Positions 32,683-42,229 of a DNA stretch of 64,000 nucleotides are shown in pieces. Both the position numbers and the translations under genes were made by a program. Numbering within the stretch: the stretch's first letter is position 1; each line of letters opens with the position of its first letter. This stretch comes from Aspergillus flavus (Eukaryota > Ascomycota > Eurotiomycetes > Eurotiales > Aspergillaceae). The notes beneath the pieces were generated by a model, which saw only the letters and a program-made list of their open reading frames with translations, was not told the origin of the DNA and ran no database searches. The stretch lies in assembly GCF_009017415.1 (NCBI RefSeq), contig NC_092406.1:3162001-3226000 (forward strand), read 5' to 3'.

Positions 32683-35259
32683 ATGGAGTTCTTTGATTTC
32701 GACGGGGCCTCGTATGGGTCCCAGTCCCAACTCCGTGACGATGATGTGGCTTCAGACAGCAGGGATTTCGATGAAAATGATGATGCCGTTGCCAATTACA
32801 AGTCGCTTCTACTGGATCAGCCATTGGAGTTCCCTAGCGAGTTGCCGGAGCAAGATGTTGAACCCGCCATCAAACAATCCCCGGGTCCGGCCGTGGATAA
32901 TGGTGTCTATCCCATGGGTCGTGCTAAAGAGCCCTGTGACTTTTGCAGGAACATGGGACTGGACTGTTTTGTTGCCAACAGGGGAGTCATGCAAAACAGT
33001 GGGTGTACCTGTTGCATCTCGCTCTACCGAGAGTGTAGTTTCACTCATGCCAAAGCACCTGGCAAATTTCTGGACACGTTACACCCGATCAATGAGAATA
33101 CCTACATCCCAACCGGTGGCTTAACGGGGAAGAAAGCACTTAGATCGGCTTACGGTGCAACTTTTGTTGGCGATGTCGATGGTCGGGGGGGAAAAGGTAG
33201 TTCGCGACTTTCGCGCGAAGCAGTCCGCGTCCTCAAGACATGGTTATACGAGCATAGCGACCACCCGTATCCCAATGAGCAGGAGAAAGATGAATTGAAG
33301 CAGCGCACAGGGCTGAAGCGGACCCAGATTTGCAATTGGCTTGCCAATGCCAGACGGCGTGGTAAAGTTCGTCCCGCTCCACGCAGCAGCTCTCCGGTTC
33401 CCGGTGCTATGGATATCCCGAGGCAACAACAACTGGATTTAACTCTCATGACTCCCCTTGAGCGTTGGAAGCACTCCCCACCTGAAAACGAACCTGCTGC
33501 TACATCTGATATTCTTCGAGCCTTGGTGAACACTCCTTTAGATTCTGCTCGGCAGCGACCGTCTCAATCGAGTCACGTGCGCTCCCATTCTCGGAAGACT
33601 GGGTCAAGCAATGACTCAAGCCATGGCAACTCAAATATATTCCGTGCCCCTTCCATTAGTAGCTTGGAGACAAGTCGGTCAGCCACTCATTCATCTATAT
33701 CTGACCTGTCATTCGCCTCCGCCTTCTCCCATAGATCCTCATTGGGGTCTTTCGGTTCCATGGACCGAAAGGAACGTCGCCGCCGCCGTAAAGCCCCAGC
33801 ACCTGCTAACACTTTCAATCAACAAAAGACTCGCAGCACTCGTATCTTCCAGTGTACCTTCTGTGCCGACTCCTTCCAGACCAAGTATGATTGGCAACGA
33901 CATGAGAAATCGCTGCACTTAGCTTTGGAGAAATGGACCTGCTCGCCTCAGGGAGGTATAGTCTTCATAGACGGCGCAAACCGCTGTGTATTCTGTATGA
34001 CGGCCAATCCTGACAACGACCACCTTGAATCGCACAATTTTAGCACATGCCAAGAGAAATCCCCTTCCGAGCGAGCCTTCTACCGGAAGGACCATCTCAA
34101 TCAACATCTGAGGTTGGTGCATGACGTGAAGTTTCACCCTTCAATGGATAAATGGCGAAGTAATACCTGCGAGATAAGATCGCGGTGCGGTTTCTGTGCA
34201 ACTGTTCTCACAACGTGGAAAGACCGAGTTGACCACCTAGCTTCTCATTTCAAGAGTGGTTATGACATGACTCAATGGCAGGGTGATTGGGGTTTCGATC
34301 CCGATATCGAAAACTTGGTCGAAAACGCAATGCCCCCGTACCTCATTGGCCAGGAAAAGTTCACATTGGATCCTTACAAACCTTCGCGCGCCACAGGGCA
34401 GTCACCAAGCTTGACCGTGCCAGGAGACGCCAACTGCTATGAACGTCTCCAGCGTGAACTTATGGTTTTTATACATAACCGCATGGCTGCTGGTGTTACC
34501 CCAACGGATCAGATGCTGCAAGATGAAGCCCGGCGCATCATTTATGAAAATCCCGATCCTTGGAACCAGACCTGCGCAGATAATCCAGTCTGGCTTGGAG
34601 TTCTTAAACGTGTCGCCGGACTTGAAGACGTTCCGGGCTCAGAGGATGTTCAATTCGCTAACTTGGGAATGCAACCACCTTATGCTGCCCAAGGCGGTCT
34701 ACGGCGCCCGCCAGTTGAGACCAACTCCGTAGCTCGGAGCATATTTCGTCGTCATCCTTTCAGCCAAAGTCACTCTAGCTCTGGCTTCCAGAGCCCCGCA
34801 TTCCCAAGCACTGGTCGGTCCTCAGCGGCAGCCAGCGTACCGGGGAGCTCCACTGGTAGCTACGCTGGTAGCTTTGGAATGGCCCCTCCCGTGACACATT
34901 CTGGTCTGTCCACTGATTGGGGAAGTAGCCTCTCAGCCGGGGTCTCATCGTTTTCGACGCCTATGAGCGGCTCAGTGGACCCGTTCGTGCAAATGGGATT
35001 CGATCCTCAGTTCTTGCAGCAGTTGAATGACCGTTATGGGGAGTTGGATTTGGATGACCTACAAGGATTGGAATTAGGGGGAGACAGCCGGCACGAGGGT
35101 GAACTCCTACCTGGAAGAGACGAAAGTAAATTGGACACTTTGCCCGACTCTAACGTCGGGTCAGCACCCATTCCTATTCCCAGCCCAAAACAAACGGACA
35201 TTTTGATGGCTGATGCTGTTCCTTACCAAGGGCCGCAATCACCTGGTAAGGGCTGGTAA
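32683..35259 (+). CDS. Homeodomain (TALE-like) plus C2H2 zinc-finger transcription factor
   Basis: A single exon of 858 aa; the ATG at 32683 is the first in frame. The acidic N-terminus is followed by a Cys-rich segment (CDFCRNMGLDCF and CTCCISLYREC, about residues 85-125). A KN/TALE-type homeodomain sits at about 175-229, ending in the recognition helix RTQICNWLANARRRGK, with the extended loop HPYPNEQEK typical of the TALE class. A C2H2 finger (about 390-413: CTFCADSFQTKYDWQRHEKSLH) is followed by further Cys/His pairs (CVFC, CGFCATVLTTWKDRVDHLASH). The C-terminus is Ser/Gly/Pro-rich and disordered. Fungal homologues with this layout are nuclear regulators of development or stress. No target can be read from the sequence. 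Confidence 0.88.
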   Translation: MEFFDFDGASYGSQSQLRDDDVASDSRDFDENDDAVANYKSLLLDQPLEFPSELPEQDVEPAIKQSPGPAVDNGVYPMGRAKEPCDFCRNMGLDCFVANRGVMQNSGCTCCISLYRECSFTHAKAPGKFLDTLHPINENTYIPTGGLTGKKALRSAYGATFVGDVDGRGGKGSSRLSREAVRVLKTWLYEHSDHPYPNEQEKDELKQRTGLKRTQICNWLANARRRGKVRPAPRSSSPVPGAMDIPRQQQLDLTLMTPLERWKHSPPENEPAATSDILRALVNTPLDSARQRPSQSSHVRSHSRKTGSSNDSSHGNSNIFRAPSISSLETSRSATHSSISDLSFASAFSHRSSLGSFGSMDRKERRRRRKAPAPANTFNQQKTRSTRIFQCTFCADSFQTKYDWQRHEKSLHLALEKWTCSPQGGIVFIDGANRCVFCMTANPDNDHLESHNFSTCQEKSPSERAFYRKDHLNQHLRLVHDVKFHPSMDKWRSNTCEIRSRCGFCATVLTTWKDRVDHLASHFKSGYDMTQWQGDWGFDPDIENLVENAMPPYLIGQEKFTLDPYKPSRATGQSPSLTVPGDANCYERLQRELMVFIHNRMAAGVTPTDQMLQDEARRIIYENPDPWNQTCADNPVWLGVLKRVAGLEDVPGSEDVQFANLGMQPPYAAQGGLRRPPVETNSVARSIFRRHPFSQSHSSSGFQSPAFPSTGRSSAAASVPGSSTGSYAGSFGMAPPVTHSGLSTDWGSSLSAGVSSFSTPMSGSVDPFVQMGFDPQFLQQLNDRYGELDLDDLQGLELGGDSRHEGELLPGRDESKLDTLPDSNVGSAPIPIPSPKQTDILMADAVPYQGPQSPGKGW

Positions 35260-36093
35260 GGGTGGTTTTTGAGAGAGTTGGGATAGGAGACAGGGTTGGA
35301 ACTGTATACAGTGGGCCATGATTTCAGAGCTGTTCAAAAGTTTCGTGATGTGTTCTTTTCTTTCTCGGAGGACCTTTATTCTCCCTCAGGAACTCTCATG
35401 CAGAGCTTCTCAGCGATTCCCGACATGGCAGCGTGTTAGTTTATATAATGAAATTAATCCATGGCGATTTTGCCTTTCCGTCTAATTAATGATCGCGTCA
35501 AGGGCGCAAGTGTGTAAGCGCTAAGCCCGATGATTGGTTGCATGTGAGGGGTGATCATCAGCAGGGCGTACCCGTGAGCTTGGGAATGACACATAGATTA
35601 CTAGAGAAATATTAGGTTAGTTTTGATAAGTCAAGTTATGTGATGAATGGTTTGTTGGCTGTCAAAGAACTGATCTGTACACAGTAAGTAGTAAGTACTG
35701 TTTGCTTTGCCTGTCGTCTAGGGTATATGGATGTCAGTGACTTCTATCTTTAGTGTCTTATCGGAAAGACTTCAACTGTGGGTCAAAAGTCGTTGGATCG
35801 CCACTTTGACATGTGAAACTCGGAGGTTTTTCGCGCCTCAACGGTTTTTCCCTGCATGGATCGGATGTTTGAACAACTAGGCGTCATTTGAACCATAACT
35901 TCACTCTCATTATGGCTGGAAAGTACTCACAAGATCTCTCCACGACGGACTCATCTGAACTGTGATTCTCTGGCGATCATCAATCCCGATATTATGACAC
36001 TGCTGCGTCAGTTCCAAGCTTCGTTTCTGTCACCCGAGACCCGACCTTAAATTGCCCCTCATCTGATGCCCTTCATTTATCACAAAGACCACC
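35260..36093. other. Intergenic, no gene seen
   Basis: A tandem spacer between the homeodomain gene and the next plus-strand gene. It presumably contains the terminator of the first and the promoter of the second. Nothing further is recognised. Confidence 0.45.
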
Positions 36094-37252
36094 ATGGAGA
36101 AAATAGAGACAATGGACGAACAGTCAACTCTGGGAGACACAATGATTCTCTCTCAAGGGCTTCCCGATTTTCTCCCAGCTGCGATCCGACGACACATTCC
36201 CCGTCTGTATCCCTCGCTTCATCGCGCGGCGCAGTCGGACTCAAATATAAACACAGCAAGAGCAGGCCACAAGCCCAAGGATCATAGCTTCTCTCCATCT
36301 TTATCGGAGCCGGAGTTGACATTGTACGGACAGAAATCCGGTTTGGCCTCCGGGGACCTGCAACGCCCTGCTACTGCGGGCAGTAGTAGTAACGGGCAGG
36401 ACTCGTGTGGTTCTTCGGTTTCCGGGAAGTCATCGGAAACTAGTTATATCACAACTTTCGAAGAGAAAAAAGGTGTAGAGTCTATGGGGTTCGGAATGTC
36501 CAAGTATGAAGAGGAGTCTGGACTGCGCTGGAATCATGTCGTCCCAGGTATGCATCCATACCAACATACTGACATGTGCTGTAGATGTAGAAAAGTATAA
36601 GACCGCCTCTGACTCTTCTAATTTAGCGTTTCAATTCCTCCAACATGCAGGAGTAGAAGCCCAGCGACGCGATTGTGACAGCCACCTGATACGGTCATTG
36701 TACATGGATGCGCTATGCTATCTTCTTCAGGCCCTACCTACAGACTTGACTTATGAAGAAACTGCAAGAATCAGGAAAAGCCTCCCTGGCCCAATTTCCA
36801 ACTCTCTCGCTGTACCTTCCACAGCTGGCTTCGTCAACCAACCTGTGCACACAAGACACCCGGCAGAGCGATCTTATCTCCACCGGCTGCTGGCCTCCAG
36901 TATTGTGCATTTCTTTCTTTTGCTTCAGTTCCTGATGCCGTACCTCAAGATTGTGCTGCACCGACTTTACCAATTTGAACGGTCCCATCGGGTTACCGAG
37001 CGTGTCGTGTCGGCGAGCCTGGATGCTGCCGATAGCTTGGGTAAAAGGAGCATGAGTTTGGGAACAACGGTCCTCAGTATCCATGATGGGAAGGTGGGTG
37101 TTGCAGTGTCAAGCCTGGCTGCATGGTGGGTTGAGGGTATTGCAGGTGGAATTTACGAGGGGATTGGCGAGGGCATGACTATCTTAGGGTTCATTCGGCC
37201 AAATCCCGGTGTGGTAGGAGGGACACAAATGCAACCCATGCCAAGTAATTAA
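36094..37252 (+). CDS. Hypothetical protein with one or more membrane segments, function unknown
   Basis: Two exons (36094-36547 and 36585-37252) give 373 aa. The intron is only 37 nt (GTATGC donor, CTGAC branch-like site, TGTAG acceptor), and the downstream frame is closed without it. The start context ACCATGG is good. The N-terminal 150 residues are Ser-rich and look disordered. A hydrophobic helix at about 256-276 (SIVHFFLLLQFLMPYLKIVL) and a glycine-rich, weakly hydrophobic C-terminal region (GIAGGIYEGIGEGMTILG) suggest membrane association. I do not recognise the family. The even hydrophobic pattern and in-frame splice argue that it is a real gene. Confidence 0.7.
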
Positions 37253-37602
37253 GGTTGGCCCTAAATTGCTGTATAAGTTGTGTTGAGATGTTCAATAGAA
37301 TGCGTATCCAAGGCTATCGGTGGGATAGAGGCCGGGATGCCATAAGGGCAGGTGCGTTTGCCTGATTGTTGCCTATTTGAATAGACTCCTTGCGTTAGAG
37401 TTAATAACCACAGTCCGTTTTTTTATTTGCCACGTCCTTTTCTTTATCTATAGAACAGTTCTACCTTTCAATAAGCGAGCGACAATTGATGTCGCGAGGA
37501 GAGGGGAGTTTCAAGCCCATTTCGACTAATTGACGGTGTCTTTGTGAATGCTGGACTATTTGACAAGCCACAACTCGTTCGGCACATTATCCCCCGTTCA
37601 CT
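37253..37602. other. Intergenic, no gene seen
   Basis: A 350 bp spacer. Upstream exons of the following pseudogene could lie here, but I see none. Confidence 0.4.
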
Positions 37603-39423
37603 ATGGTTAACGATAACGATGATGCTATTCAGCCTACAAAGGAGAGGTTTGATCGCGTGCTACGTGAAAGTTATGCATTATGGTCGAGTTATGTCGACCT
37701 CGAACGCCCTACTTCTCTCCCATTTGAATGCAATTGATCTCAAACGCATACTCGGCCAAACGCCATCATTCCTCGGACATGGGTTGATCCCCGAAACGAG
37801 CCAGCCCCGTTCAAGTGTACCGAGAGCTCAGGTACTCTTTACGTCAATGGTCATTCGACTTGGAAGACTTCCAATGGGGCTTGCCAGTTGGGGCCGAAAG
37901 AAATGCACCGCACGCTTTTGCTTGCGACTCAAAATGCGATGAATGTGGAGCTCTTGGACTCTGCCCCATTCGCAGAATGGCCTGGCGTTCAACGTCTTGA
38001 GGGGTACGACGAGGGCAACTACATCGCAGTATTATTTCTTGCTTGGGCTTATATACTGAGTGCTCGATGGTTTGAATTGTTGAGCAGATCTCTAGAGCAC
38101 CGTTGTATGATTATCTTCAAGAAAGAGACTTCCCGATGTGAGCCCCCACTGTCACATACCACTGTTCAAGTAGGCATTGGAGATGATGCTAGTGATGATG
38201 AAGTCCATTGGTGGAATGCAATCTTATCAGCATATGAAGGATGGGGTATAGCGACAGTCTATAATGGCAGGACGTATGTCTCGCCTTGGGCTGTGGCGAT
38301 ATCAGGCACCACAGTGTTAAGAACTAAACTGCCTCCAAACGTCGAAAGCCAACCGCCTTCGTCAGATAGGGCTCTGGGGTATTTAGCCCGTTTCTGCTGC
38401 TACAAACGTTTATATGGTCAATGCTCGGCGGCCTTGTCCGCAGCACTTTGCATCCCTTTTGTTTGGAGCAAGTCAATATCACTCCCTGTTCCGAAAATGA
38501 GTGCTACTTCGAAATACTCACTTTAGTTGCCATACTCTCCACCAATTCACATTAATGAGCACTACAACCTTATTCCTCGCTACATGATGTTAAGCTGTGA
38601 TGTGTGGGGCATCCGATCCCTGCTTCACGGCACATTCTTCAACTCAGACATCGAGTGTAACTTGGTGGCGGCCTGGATAAGTGCTGCATTCGCTGTTATA
38701 GATCCAGTGATATAGGAAGGAAACATAGTTAAGCTCCTCAAGATCCTTGCAAGACGCCTACCGAAGTTAGCGCCACTGTGGCTCGGAGCTATGCTTGTGG
38801 ATAATGTTAAGGCTTTTAAGCCTATAAAAGCTGGATGTGTAGCTGTCGAGCTTCACGCAGCGGCATGGACAGGTATGATAGAGTCATTCATTACACTGAG
38901 CTCAGGGGTAAGTGATGGCAAAGTGATCAGACGCGAGGACGAATGTCGACTACTTCATATCATCGGCTGTGGTTCCTATGCTAGACTTCCTGTGTGGCCA
39001 TGGAAGCCTTTCGGGGAAACTTTGCTTAATGATTCCGAGCTTGAGATCCAGAAACATGCCTAGTGTAATTGCCATTGTTTAGAGTACCGGGCATGGTACT
39101 GGGAACTCGCAGACGGAAAATATTTGGAAGCTCGTGGAGTTGACGCCCATCAGCCAGATGACAACGTTACGCAGATTGAATCGGTGATCAAGAGTACTTC
39201 GAGTCAGCGTTCTATTGATTGCTTGTCAGATGACTTATCAGCAAATCCAACACGAGGAATATTTGGATGGTTAAGATCAACTGGGTATCCAGCAAATGAA
39301 AGGCATGTATACAAGCATCCTTGGTTTGACGTTGGAGACTCTGATGAAGATGGAAGTTTGGACGATCGGGAGGATAGTAGTAAAGTCAATGAGGCAGACA
39401 TACGTAAGGCAGTGGAGAACTGA
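37603..39423 (+). pseudogene. Hypothetical-family gene broken by four in-frame stop codons
   Basis: One frame runs for about 607 codons and is interrupted only by stops at 37735 (TGA), 38524 (TAG), 38713 (TAG) and 39061 (TAG). Protein-like sequence continues in the same frame on both sides of each stop, and I saw no frameshift. Recognisable coding blocks are FDRVLRESYALWSSYVDLER, LEGYDEGNYIAVLFLAWAY and WLRSTGYPANERHVYKHPWF. I believe this is a large multi-copy hypothetical protein family of Aspergillus and Penicillium, but I cannot name a function. None of the stops sits inside a convincing intron. A TAG can arise from CAG by one C-to-T change and a TGA from CGA, so four transitions would explain the damage. 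The true start may lie further upstream. Confidence 0.75.
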
Positions 39424-39927
39424 CTTGATAGGAACTCATGGTAATAATTCATCAAGGTAGAATTTCCAGAGAAGTCAATGGAGAAAGGACTTGAGAAATG
39501 GTATTGATAGTAGATGTTCGGAGATAGCGGACATAACTCTGTTTTGTAGGGTGTTGGGGGACTTGACCGCCCTGTTTAAATAGGAAGGCGGTCCAATGAA
39601 GTCAAACCTCAAAAATCTCCGACCGAGGAAAAGGGGTTCTTTTACTTGTATACTGTAATGCGATAAACACCACCAAAAAGGTTTCTCCAGACCTGTAAAG
39701 TATGTAGCATCATAAGTACATTGCAGGAAGGACAATTTAATTTTTTTAAGTGAAAAATAATCGCTTTGTATGGTATGATAACTCGGAGACGCTGACTGTG
39801 CCAAAGATTCAGGATTCAATGGGCCATCCCGCGGAGTGTTCAAATAATTCTGCCAGAAAATAGAGAAGCCGTCGCGTGTTCCTGAGCGGTAACTTAGCAG
39901 CAGCATCACCGAGTCTCATCCAGCAAT
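39424..39927. other. Intergenic, no gene seen
   Basis: Spacer between the pseudogene and the UEV-like gene. A 144-codon minus-strand frame (39475-39909) covers most of it but shows no family features and overlaps the promoter of the next gene. Confidence 0.45.
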
Positions 39928-41141
39928 ATGTCCACTTCCAGATTGCCTAATATCCCCGCTCTGCGTAAACACCAACTTCTCTTGGAATTGTAAGTCTTTT
40001 TAATCTTATCTGTACCGTTTCAAAATGAAGCCAAATTAACATATTTCAACTGTAGTGCGAGTTTAAACCATGCAGCCCCTCCAGGACTCTATGTGAGCCC
40101 TGCTCCGAATGATCCTACTCTCTGGACGGGTGTTCTATTTGTTCGTACTGGTACGATACTATCCCTTTGATTGGGATAAGCAAAACCACTTTGGTCCCAT
40201 CTAGAGCTAATCAATTTACTTTGGCGTTGTTCAGGCCCGTATGCTTCTGCTATCCTTCGTTTCCAGATCCGATTTCCGCCTTCATATCCCGATCTCCCAC
40301 CTTTGGTGACCTTCTCCACCGATGTATTCCATCCGTTGATCGTTCCCCTTACCACATACACCTTCAGCACAAACGCTTCGAGTGAAGATCCCGTCAGTGC
40401 TTCGGACGAGGAGCGATTACCGCCCGGCGGATTTAGCTTACGACATGGATTTCCCCACTGGTTTGGCCGAGGTAAACGAAGTGTGATCAACTCAGCGGAC
40501 TCTTCGAGAGCCGTGAGTATTAATGGCTTCAGTACCGGTGGTGATAGAGCTGGCAATGACTCGCCTCAGAGCCCAAACGACGCCTCTAGGCCTACATCTC
40601 CGTCGAAGAATCAAGCGGATAATGATCGAGAGGAGAGTGCTACCTCAACAACAGCAGAGAAACCCGTGGAGATAAGGGAGTCTGTCCCAGTTACTGCTCT
40701 ATTGAATTATATTCGCTCTACATTCGATGACGAAACAGTGCTCGACTCGTTGCCGCTCGAAGCTGCTGGGAATCCAAGCGCTTGGCATGCGTGGAAGGCT
40801 CACAGAAAAGATAGCAGTAACTCGGCCTTTACAAGTAGCTCTAAAAAGGGAATCCCGCAGGCGCGGCTTCCTGGTGATTGGCACTGGGATGGGATTTGGG
40901 CCAAGCGTGTCCAAGATGAGGTCGAGGCGAGTCATTCGGAAGCAACATTGTTTGGCAATGCGACACGAAGTGGAACTGAGGATATGGTAAGAGTCTCCCA
41001 TCAGTGTTCCATATTACCAGGCAGCTCATTGTGGCCATCGCTGACCGAAGCTTGCAGATTCGCTTCTCTCGATTAGACGACGCCACGTTAACATCAATCA
41101 AAGAGATGATAAACCCACAGGTGGAAGAAGCACGCCATTAG
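39928..41141 (+). CDS. Ubiquitin-conjugating-enzyme-like protein without catalytic Cys (UEV/AKTIP type)
   Basis: Four exons (39928-39989, 40056-40150, 40235-40986, 41058-41141) give 330 aa in a consistent frame. The N-terminal 110 residues form an E2/UBC fold: helix 1 (LRKHQLLLEFASL), PPGLYVSPAPNDPTLWTGVLF, then GPYASAILRFQIRFPPSYPD and the P-P-x-V-x-F-T/S strand (PPLVTFSTDVFHPLI). Where an active E2 carries H-P-N and the catalytic Cys, this protein reads FHPLIVPLTTYTFS, with no Cys. The rest is a disordered Ser-rich linker followed by a conserved helical tail. This layout resembles AKTIP/FTS, the UEV partner of Hook adaptors for dynein-driven endosome movement; fungal FTS proteins act in the same complex. 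Family membership is clear. The Hook link is inferred. Confidence 0.85.
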
Positions 41142-41410
41142 TTCAATCTCTGCGATTTATACCCAATTCATTATTCATGTATACAGGAAGAAAAAATATC
41201 TGTACGAACTCTGACCCTCCTGTTTCCCCATCCCCGTTTAGCACTCCTTGGTACGCTCCTTCCCAAAAGGATGTTCTATGTATATCTACGATTTCCTGCA
41301 ATCGGGTGGAAGGCTTCTCTTCATTCTATCCATTCGTACAGAAGACATCCTCATAACTCTTTGCATACCGAATACCCGCCGCATCCATCAGAGTAAATAG
41401 ACATACAAGC

Positions 41411-41677
41411 ATGGCTAAGAATTACGACACCTTCGTCGTCATCGGATTAGTTACTATTCCGATATTTCTTATCGGCATCATCTTCATAATGGCTCTGGCT
41501 CTTTCGGGGGCCTGCAGTGGTCGGCTTCACACTCACTATCTCTTTTGCATGAACCCCCAGGATAGGCATAAGGAGAGAGCCTCTGCTCGCGGCAGTTCTG
41601 ACGTTCCCGATATTACAATTTCTCCACCGGCGCCCTATGCAAAACAGGAATCAGACCAGGAGAAGGAGATGGTTTAG
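41411..41677 (+). CDS. Small single-pass membrane protein, hypothetical
   Basis: A frame of 88 codons starts at an ATG with AAGC just upstream. Residues 8-32 (FVVIGLVTIPIFLIGIIFIM and onward) form a clear transmembrane helix, followed by a polar tail with PDITISPPAPYAKQESDQEK. No family recognised. The compact layout (short N-terminus, TM, Ser/Pro-rich tail) is typical of small fungal membrane proteins, and the stop is followed by ordinary 3' flank. It could be chance, since hydrophobic frames of this size occur. Confidence 0.5.
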   Translation: MAKNYDTFVVIGLVTIPIFLIGIIFIMALALSGACSGRLHTHYLFCMNPQDRHKERASARGSSDVPDITISPPAPYAKQESDQEKEMV

Positions 41678-42229
41678 AAGGACGGCTTTGGTTCCACATT
41701 TTTGGCGACGGAGGCAGCTCAAGAAAATCAAGACGAGCACTCCGAAAGGGTAATTGATATTGTCAGCCATTACGATGTACCTGAACCACGCCGTTATCCC
41801 TATCCGTGAAGCTCTTGCATACGATCCGTCGACTCGCACTCTGAACCGTTGATTAGATGAATACTCGACTGCTACCAAATGCCAACCGGTGGGTGTTGCA
41901 GACTGTTGTTGGAGGATTCATTGCTACTGGCCGAGTCAAGCTTAGCTGAGAGATGGTGGTTACTTCGTCAGTTGCAGGCTGGGTAAAATACCTATGCTTC
42001 ATTCGTACCCTGATTCTATAATTAATGGTTTATAATCAAGGAAGAATTTTGTGATCCTTTAACTTTTGTTCACGAGGTGTGATATAGGCTTGAATAGCAC
42101 TATCTCTTTTCTTAGTCTTGCAATGGCAGAGATTCGCCATGCAATAAGTGATAGAACTGGAGCATCACGCTGACAAACGCGAAGATCATAATATAAACTG
42201 ATTATCTTGATCACCATCCTAACGAGACA
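41678..42229. other. Intergenic, no gene seen
   Basis: The convergent 3' flanks of the small membrane protein and the AlkB-like gene. No feature recognised. Confidence 0.45.

Noticed and set aside
39475..39909. 144-codon minus-strand open frame between the pseudogene and the UEV-like gene
   Set aside because: It covers the promoter of the next gene, has no recognisable features and ends without a conserved C-terminus.
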